A stretch of DNA of 64,000 nt from Cryptomeria japonica (lineage: Eukaryota; Streptophyta; Pinopsida; Cupressales; Cupressaceae): positions 476,252,900 through 476,316,899 of the forward strand of contig NC_081406.1 in NCBI RefSeq assembly GCF_030272615.1. The letters run 5' to 3'. Shown here in pieces: positions 56,680 to 64,000 of this stretch. A program made the translations under genes and the position numbers. Positions within the stretch are counted from its first letter, which is position 1. Each line of letters starts with the position of its first letter. The notes beneath the pieces were generated by a model that saw nothing but the letters and a program-made list of their open reading frames with translations, was not told the DNA's origin and ran no database searches.

Positions 56680-57802
56680 TGTTGGCATTTTGACGATGTT
56701 GTGATTGTCATTGATGGACACACACTTGCTTTGTGTACACTTTCTTGATGTATGAGTTATGCTCAACCGGTATTTGTTCCAACCGGTATTATGTAGTATA
56801 GTCTTTAGACTATCGATGTTTTGCAGAAGATGTTTACCGGTCCCAAATTGACTAAAGACCTCAATCGGTATGAAGACCTCAAGCAGTTCAAGATTCTCAA
56901 GTGGTATGAAGGAAAAAAGCGGTAGTTAACATTTTTCTATTCTTCATTTTTGACAACCAGTAATTGGTAAATTGTATGAACGGCTATTACTCTGTGATGA
57001 GTTACCAACTGGTATTTCTATGATGAGTTATCATCCACCGACACTTTGGTGGTGATTTTGTGTCATGTTACCAAATATGTCTAGATGCACTGAACCTAGG
57101 AACTTGTAATTCAATCCTATTGGACCGACATGAAATCAGACTCCTTTATAAGGACATCATGTCGAGAGTTTTAGATGATGATGAGGTTTTGTATGTGCGA
57201 TCATAGAAGAGAAGATTAGGTCTATGTAAAGAGTATGAGTGTGGAGATATTGAAGACTGAAGTAATGCTGAAATGCATTAACAATGAGCTATCAAGGATC
57301 TAACCAAGCATACTGTGCTAGTATCTAGATCACTCACTTGTTGATTACTCATATCTTCGATAAGTTTGAAACCCTTAACCAGGTAGGCCTAGCAAAGCCT
57401 TTGTAAATCCTCTAACTAGGTGGTTCACAACTGTGAATCTAAAATCCTCTCACAAGGTAGTCTTTAATAGGACTTATCTCCTAACAAAGATCTAGATTCC
57501 TAATAGGAACTGTTCTAGTGAAGAACATTGTATGACCTTAACCGGTCTGGTTTCTATTCTGCAGATAGTTACTTGTGAGTTTCTACTCGCCATGGTTTTT
57601 CCCATTTGGGTTTCCACGTCAAATATCTTGTGTTATGGTGATTGTGCTTTTGTAGGTGAATGCTTTGTTTTCTATTTGGTTTGCATTTATCTTAACCGGT
57701 TTATTTGTAAATTTGTCATACTAGTTATCTGATAAACTATTTAAGTGTTTGAGTTCAACATTTTTTGGTATACTAATTCACCCCCCCTCTTAGTATTCAT
57801 CA
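56680..57802 (+). repeat. 5' LTR of element F
   Basis: TGTTGGCATT to TATTCATCA; 1123 bp. The TATA-like TTTATAAGG is at 57,145. The motif AACCGGTAT recurs. A C-loop hairpin (arms ATACTAA 57,770-57,776 and TTAGTAT 57,790-57,796) lies six bases before the end. It matches 63,052-64,000. Confidence 0.92.
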
Positions 57803-57817
57803 ATTGGTATTAGAGCC
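57803..57817 (+). promoter_or_regulatory. Primer binding site of element F
   Basis: ATTGGTATTAGAGCC differs from the initiator-tRNA-Met site by one C to T change and follows the LTR directly. Confidence 0.85.
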
Positions 57818-57840
57818 AACCTTTCTATAAGTCTAATCAC

Positions 57841-59113
57841 TTGGATGGAGATATGGGGGAATACACTGTGAGGGAACTTACTCGTCATCTCACTCAGACT
57901 GAGAGAGCCTCTGATGAACTAAAAGTCAAGTATAAAGCCTCTCTGGCAAAAAGAAGAGAGCATGCTGAGAAACTAATGGAGCTTACTGAAAATAGTTCTT
58001 CTGATGAAGTAGACATGGATGCCCTAGTTGAAGAAGTTGAAAAACTGAATGAATCTAATGCCAAACTGAGAAGGGAACTGGAAGGAATGACTATCAGAAT
58101 GTGTCAAGAGCTTGAGAACCAAAGGAAAGATAAAGATTTGGTAAAAGACAAAGATCATGAGATCTCCAAGCTGAAGCAAGAAATTAGTGCCCTTACCGCT
58201 CATCTCCAAGAAAGTAAAGTGGAAAAAGAAGAAATGCAAGGTGAACTAAACATGGCTATTTCTGAGAAAGCAACCTTGAAGGAATCCAATGCTTCTATTT
58301 CCAAAGAACTTACTAAGACAAAGGAGATACTTGCCAAATTCAATCAGAGTATTGCTAAGCTAGAGAAGAAGCTTGAATTAGCAAAACTGGTAAAGAATAC
58401 CACTGGACTTGGTTTCTCCGATTATGAGGAAGGTGAGACCTCTAGAACAAAAGATGTAGCATCAAAGAAGCAACCAACATCAAAGGATAAAGGTAAGAAA
58501 AAGTTTAAACCTGTTTGCTTTAATTGTCTCAAGGAAGGACATACTGCTAATGTGTGTAGAAATAAGGCCTACAATAATTTTCCTTATTTTCTAAACAATA
58601 AGCCTAGATCTAATAGATTCAATGGAAACTACTATGCATGCAACAAGTTTGTGCATAGAGCATTTGAATGCAGGTCTTTTTTGCACAACACTGGGAGGTA
58701 CCCTCCAAGGACTCAAGGAGTTATCCCAGAACCCACTGTGAACCAGAATCCAAACTGGTATAATACTTATGAACATCAGTCAGGTGGTGGTGGCTATCAA
58801 GCGGCAACTAGTTAGAGAGCAACCTGTTTGATCTGTCATGGTAGCGGTCACACTACTGCAACATGCAGGAGGAAGAATGGTAGTATGAACAATGGACCAT
58901 GGAGAACACCTAGAATGGTATGCTATCATTGCAACAAACCAGGACACACTTCCAGAACCTATCGGATACTATACCAATCACTCTAGAAGGGAAGATTGAT
59001 ATTGAAAATGTTCAAGTCAGAATGAGTAAAACATGGAAAAAGAAACCTGAAGAAGTGTCACAAAATGAACCGGTTTCTGCACCTAGTGTGGAAGTCTCTG
59101 AACCGACAAACTG
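57841..59113 (+). pseudogene. Gag-like protein of element F with coiled coil and CCHC knuckles
   Basis: The frame is open for 324 codons from ATG at 57,844 or 57,841-region (MDGDMGEYTVRELTRHL). Residues 1-200 form a long coiled coil. Knuckles follow: CFNCLKEGHTANVC is intact; YACNKFVHRAFEC has lost its first Cys. After a TAG at 58,813 the frame continues with CLICHGSGHTTATC, intact, and CYHCNKPGHTSRTY, which has lost its last Cys. The tail KTWKKKPEEVSQNEPVSAP lies in another frame up to 59,113. It has the same plan as the gag of element D and also lacks a capsid domain. Confidence 0.87.
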
Positions 59114-59559
59114 AGCTTCAGAAAAGCTTAGGGGGAGCATATTGGTGAAATATTTGAACCCTCTATTTATATCGATAAAAGACCTTAACCGATATATGTT
59201 ACTTGTCAATCCACAGAAGATTTTGAAGTGGTAAAAGGAAAAATTAGGGTTTGTACCCTAGAGGTGGAGCATTTATTATGGTAGGTGAAAGATCATTTAA
59301 AAAGGATTTTTGACACCATTTTCACTTATCTATTTTCAAGCAAAGAATTTTCAAGTGTAGAGCGATAAAGAGCAATTCATTAAGCAATTCAAAGTGAATT
59401 CAAAATCTTGCAGAAGAATCCAGAGATCATTTTCAATCAATCAGGTGAAGAACATCAAAGCGGTAATCCTACAACCAAAGTGGTGTGTTGTAAGCAACAT
59501 TGCAAAACCCTAAATTTCAAAGTGTGAAGGTATTTCTCAAAAAAATTGTCTATCATTTA
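59114..59559 (+). other. Spacer between gag and ORFX of element F
   Basis: No gene is visible. It holds CTTAGGGGGAGCATATTGGTG near 59,127 (a purine-rich run) and AT-rich sequence with TCAAGC and ATTCA repeats. It may hold a leader or an internal promoter for ORFX. Element D has a similar gap of about 400 bp. Confidence 0.5.
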
Positions 59560-62500
59560 ATCATGGCTTCTGCATCGCACTCTAGTTCTAGTGCACTTGT
59601 AGACTCAGTGAATTTTATCCAAAAGAAGATGAAATACAATGCCCTATCCCAGATACCCGTTGGAGTCATAGTTGAGGAAGATATTTCAACTTATATTGAT
59701 TACAAATCGGAAGACCTAGGATCCCTAGTGATCCATTCCTAGCTAGGTCTATTATGTGGGGATGACAAGAAAATTAAACCAGAATACAACATCCTAGAGA
59801 GGAAGAAGCTACACAATGTAGTTTATTTTCTTGAAGAGTTCACAGAAGATCAGATCTGCATCATCTTGAGAAAAGTACACGGTGATAAAATATACCTCAA
59901 GCGGACACATGTTATCACACTAGAAGCAATTCATGCCATCATCGGTTTCTATAATATTGGTGAGGTGCCAGCTTTAATGAAGGTCATCAAGATTAAAATG
60001 ACTAAGCTCACTGATTCTCTGAGCGACCAATGGGGAATGACTGTCAATCCCATCAAAGATGACTTGGTTAAGTATGCTTGCATGGTGATCGGCTACCGGG
60101 TGTTTTATGCTAGCAGAATAAACTCTGTCCCCTCTGCTGCAGTGAATGTCACATATAGAATTATTCAAGAAGATGCCTCATTTGATTTGTGTACCTGTTT
60201 GTAGAAGCAACTGCTATTGAACCTAAAGTCCATTAAATAGGATAATGCTTTAAGGTTCAAGTTTGGACAACTTTTGGTCGATCTATTTTTCTACTTTCAA
60301 GGCTATTTTCCTGGAGTAGGTGATATTCAATAGTTTGCTAACCAACCAGTTACTAAGCAAATTAGGGAAAGTCTCCAAGCAGTAGGAACCAGATATCCTG
60401 AGGTTCTAAGTAAATATTTTGATGAATTCAGGAAGAAAATGAGCCAAAGGATGAGGATTTCTAGAGATATTGTAAAGAAATATGAAGATGACATCTGCTT
60501 TATCATAAAAGTAGATGAATGCATAATGGAAGCGGTAGAGCCTAGAAAGAAAGTAGTAGAACCTATGGGGTATGAAGTGATGTACGACATGTTGTATGGG
60601 TATGCTTCTACCCTAATTGCCTCACCTTTAGATGCAAAGAAAAAGTGAACTGACACCTACATGGAAAGGGTAACACCGGTTGAAGATCCTACACTGAAAA
60701 AGGGAAATGCAATGCCATCGGTATCAGCACCGGTTACCTCAGCCAACCCAAAAGTGACCAAGCGGTCACCTACCAAGAAGAAACTGAAAGTTGCACCCAC
60801 TAAAGTATTTGAGAGGAAGAGGAAGACCAAAAACAGCTCACTGGAGTCAGAGGATACCATACCAGACATGCAGCCTAAGAAAACCAAGCAATCAAGGAAG
60901 AAGGCTAAATCTACTGGTAATGCACCTACATCGTCAGCACCGGTAAATATAGACATCTCTTCTTATAAGCCTCTAACACATTGTCAAAGGACCTTAAATA
61001 ATATCAAGAGAAAGGTGCTTGATGACTTAAAAGAGTATTTTGATGATTTTTCTAATAATGAGAAGGAAGAAGTAGAGCAGGAAATGACAAAATATTTGTC
61101 TGTAAATGACTAGTTGCCATCTGAAATTAGATCGGTGACACTTGGTTCCTTATACAATTCTTTGGACAATAAATGGCGCATTGCCATTGAGAAAGAATAG
61201 GAAATAAGGGAGAAAATATTTGCTCGGTACTTTCCTGATGCCTCCAATTTTGAATTATTTGAAATTATGGACAAGAATAAAGGTCTCTTCTTCATGAGAA
61301 GAAGAAGACTCAGGCTGCTAGAAGGCAGAACCTCTGAAGTGGAGAAGGACACTCATCTACATGCCAAAGCTGATGTTTGGTTACATCAAGTGTCTCAGGC
61401 CAACAAGAAGGCTGAACAACAACCTGATCTATCCTCAGCCAAACCAGTTGAGGCATTTGATGGTGAAGGAGAAAGAATTACAAAATAGGTTGAGACTATT
61501 GATGTTGATGCATTGGATGTTGAAGATGTCACTCCAGATGCAGAGAAGGAAAAGGCTGATGAGGAAAAAGCAGAAAAGGAGAAACTAGACAAGGAAAAGG
61601 CTATTAAAGAGAAAGCAGAGAAAGAGGAAGAGAAAAGGAAAGAGGAAGAGAAAAAGAAAGAGGAAGAGAAAAAGAAAGTGGAAGATAAGAGGAAACAAGA
61701 AGAAGAGAAGAGAAAAGAAGAGGAGAAGAGAAAAGAAGCGGAGAAGAGAAAAGAAGAGGAGAAGAAGAAAGAAGAGAAGAAAAAGGAGGAAGAAGATAAG
61801 AAGAAGGAAGAATTGAAGAAAAAACAAGGAGAGGAACAAAAGAAGAAAGAAGAAGAAAAGAGAAAAGTAGCAGAGGAGAAGGAAGCAGAACAAGCCAAAC
61901 AAGCGGAGACTCCCAAGGCAACCGACGGTTAAGCCAAACCAGTTGACATCACCAGTCCTATTGATCTCCAATCTGTAGATGAATCTAAACTCCTTCAAAG
62001 CATAAAGCTTGCATAGGAATGATTGGAAGCATTGAGGAGGAAAAAGGAACAAGATGTTATTCAAACTGCGGTTGATACTCTTACTAGTTTGATTCCCAGT
62101 ACTAACCTTCCCAGTACCAATTCCTCTCTGTCAAAGCTTAAACTTCTATGTACCATTGTAGAGGACCAGGTCCAATGTCTGGAAGAAGTTGCTGAAGCAA
62201 ATGCAAAGAAGAAGCATGAAAAGGAACTCAACACTGCCTTAGTTAAGAAACTGAATGAGCTCCAGTCTCGACTTCAGAAACAACAGAAGGACATAAGTGT
62301 TGCTATGGATGAGGGCAAACTCCTGTTGAGAAAAATCAGCCAACCCCATATATTTTGCGATGATGTGCTCACACAAAAAGATAAACTCCAATCAAATTTG
62401 CAGGCATACATAAGCAACTTCAAGACATCATATGATTCCTTCACTACATATGGGAAAATATTTCATCGTTATCAGCTTTAGTCTGCCAAGATAGAAGTGG

Positions 62501-62769
62501 AGATCAGCAATCAGTCAAGAGATTTGCAGAAGCTTCAACTGGTCTTATTACCCATACTATAAATTCTTCAGAAGTGCTTTCTCAATCTGGAATCCCTTAT
62601 GGTAACTCAAGAGATGAGTACTATTGATGCCATGGAAGAACATGTATCTCAGATGCAGACGAAAAGTGAGGTTGCTACCTCATTACTTGATTCATGGTTA
62701 TTAGCCATGAAGACTTTTTTGTAGGATTTTAAATATATTTTTGACAAGTTTCATTCCTTATTGTCATAA
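59560..62769 (+). pseudogene. ORFX of element F, unknown function
   Basis: About 1,070 codons starting at MASASHSSSSALVDSVNF (59,560 region). One frame is kept over long pieces with single stops. The order is: N-terminal domain (YIDYKSEDLGSLVIHS, then THVITLEAIHAIIGFYNIGE, YACMVIGYRVFYASRINSVP, LRFKFGQLLVDLFFYFQGYF); a basic Lys/Ser/Pro-rich part (60,740-60,930); a helical part; a Lys/Glu repeat (61,540-61,900) that predicts a long single helix; and a C-terminal helical part ending at LLDSWLLAMKTFL. The ending is about 270 bp before the polypurine tract. The N-terminal layout loosely recalls proteins called putative plant transposon protein, but this is weak. No catalytic motif is visible. 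Confidence 0.75.
61540..61905 (+). repeat. Lys/Glu codon repeat in ORFX
   Basis: Repeats of GAAGAGAAAAGGAAAGAGGA and variants encode EEKRKEEEKKK units. The minus-strand Ser/Phe/Leu-rich frames across it are shadows. Confidence 0.9.
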
Positions 62770-63039
62770 ACATTTACTCAATTTTAATGATAATAAGAAA
62801 CAGGGGTTATTTTGTAGTACTTTGTCATTGTTGGCAAAGGGGGAGTAGTATTTAAAATTTTGGTGAATGTTACCATTTCATGTATACGTTTATGTTACCT
62901 CTTTAAGGGAGTAGTATACGTTGTAATTTCTGCAAAATGGATAGTGTATATGCTTAGGGGGAGTAATTTTGCATGTGGCATATTTTTGTTGTAAAAACAC
63001 TTACATGTCAAAAATTTCCTAAGTGTTGCCATCAATACC
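62770..63039 (+). other. 3' untranslated stretch of element F
   Basis: Between the ORFX stop and the polypurine tract. Purine runs AAAGGGGGAGTAG (62,836) and TTAGGGGGAGTAAT (62,955) precede the true tract and could be secondary plus-strand primers. Confidence 0.55.
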
Positions 63040-63051
63040 AAAGGGGGAGAT
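63040..63051 (+). promoter_or_regulatory. Polypurine tract of element F
   Basis: AAAGGGGGAGAT directly before the LTR TG, identical in core to that of element D. Confidence 0.88.
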
Positions 63052-64000
63052 TGTTGGTATTTTGATGATGTTGTGATTGTCATTGATGGACACACTTGCT
63101 TTGTGTACACTTTCTTGATGTATGAGTTATGCTCAACCGGTATTTGTTCCAATTGGTATTATGTAGTATAGTCTTTAGACTATTGGTGTTTTGCAGAATA
63201 TGTTTACCAGTCCCAAATTGACTAAAGACCTCAAGCGGTATGAAGACCTCAAGCGGTTCAAGAATCTCAAGAGGTACGAAGGAACAAAGCGGTAGTTAAC
63301 ATTTTTCCAGTCTTCATTTTTGACAACTGCTAATCGGTAAATTGTATGAACCAATATTACTCTATGATGAGTTACCAACCGGTATTTTTGTGATGAGTTA
63401 TCATCCACTGACACTTTGGTGGTGATTTTGTGTCGTGTTACCAAATGTGTCTAGATGCATAGAACCTAGGAACTTGTAATTCAATCCTATTGGACCGACA
63501 TGAAATTAGACTCCTTTATAAGGACATCATGTCTAGGGTTTTAGATGATGATGAGGTTTTGTATGTGCGATCATAGAAGAGAAGATTAGATCTATGTGAA
63601 GAGTAGGAGTGTGGAGATATTGAAGACTGAAGTAATGCTGCATTAACAATGAGCTATCAAGGATCTAACCAAGCATACTGTGCTAGTATCTAGATCACTC
63701 ACTTGTTGATTACTCACATCTTCAACAAGTCTGAAACCCTTAACTGAGTAGGCCTAGCAAAGCCTTTGTAAATCCTCTAACAAGGTGGTTCACAACTATG
63801 AATTTGAAATCCTCTCACAAGGTAGTCTTTAACAGGACTTATCTCCTAACAGAGATCTAGATTCCTAATAGGATCTATTCTGGTGAAGAACATTGTATGA
63901 CCTTAACCAGTCTGAACTTAAATGGTCTAGTTTCTATTCTGCAGATAGTTACTTGTGAGTTTTTGCTCACTGTGGTTTTCCCCATTTGGGTTTCCATGTA
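63052..64000 (+). repeat. 3' LTR of element F (cut by window end)
   Basis: Matches 56,680 onward closely with scattered changes, including the TATA box at 63,515. Compared with the 5' LTR it lacks a few bases near 63,100 and 63,640 and has a short insertion near 63,910. Confidence 0.92.

Larger units (their letters stand above)
56680..64000 (+). mobile_element. Non-autonomous LTR retrotransposon F (3' end beyond window)
   Basis: Plus-strand relative of element D with 5' LTR, initiator-Met primer site, gag-like gene, ORFX, polypurine tract and most of the 3' LTR. No pol is present in the 5.25 kb between the LTRs. It was inserted into the gag of element C. The right target duplication cannot be checked; the five bases before it are GCCTT. 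Confidence 0.9.

Noticed and set aside
61395-62064. Ser/Phe- and Leu-rich minus-strand frames
   Set aside because: Shadows of the Lys/Glu repeat of ORFX.
1-64000. Host genes, tRNA or rRNA genes
   Set aside because: No recognisable non-transposon coding domain with intact frame, and no cloverleaf or rRNA segment was seen by eye; a tRNAscan or Infernal run could still find one.

Overview
This window reads as intergenic DNA from a large, repeat-rich seed-plant genome. A gymnosperm (conifer-like) is my best guess from the very long, old, nested LTR retrotransposons, but the sequence does not prove it. I see no intact host gene, tRNA, rRNA or CRISPR. Almost everything explainable is LTR retrotransposon, mostly decayed.

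Layout. (A) 1-1804: the 3' end of a plus-strand LTR element, with its LTR at 519-1804, inserted into the integrase of (B). (B) 1805 to beyond 11,204: a minus-strand Ty3/gypsy element with Tat-lineage gag-pol (gag, protease, G-patch-like motif, RT, second RNase H, integrase) and a long leader. Its 5' LTR starts near 11,204; the far end is not certain. 11,204-18,790 is AT-rich, gene-free DNA with two clusters of short palindromes (12,866-13,112 and 17,382-18,660). 18,794-22,203: a broken plus-strand ORF of unknown function that looks like a retrotransposon extra ORF. 22,260-25,150: an LTR-like segment, a tRNA-Arg-type primer site and a broken gag/protease. 27,470-28,525: a minus-strand Ty3/gypsy integrase fragment.

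28,951-64,000 is a nest. (C) is a plus-strand Ty1/copia-type element (LTR 28,951-31,413, primer site, UBN2-like gag). Its gag is split by (D), a minus-strand element at 32,090-56,420 with a perfect 5-bp target duplication AGTTG. The remaining piece of C gag at 56,426-56,679 is cut by (F), a plus-strand element at 56,680 to beyond the window end. D and F are relatives: LTRs, a tRNA-iMet primer site, a polypurine tract, a gag-like protein with a coiled coil and four CCHC knuckles, and a second long ORF ('ORFX', about 1,000 codons) of unknown function. Neither has any pol, so they look like non-autonomous elements that carry their own genes. D's ORFX is in turn split by (E), a nearly complete minus-strand Tat element at 35,397-52,971 with two matching LTRs, a primer site and a polypurine tract.

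E's gag-pol reads right to left. Between its integrase and 3' LTR lies an antisense (plus-strand) gene with a plant mobile domain (MAIN/MAIL-like), an acidic tract and a coiled coil. Most in-frame stops in E are TGA or TAG where Arg (CGA) or Gln (CAG) would be expected, as methyl-cytosine deamination would produce.

Points for a second look: the antisense PMD gene; the pol-less D/F family and ORFX; arrays of short palindromes in several unrelated LTR or LTR-like segments; a C-loop hairpin with compensatory arm changes at the LTR ends of C, D and F; and a hairpin shared by the untranslated leaders of B and E.
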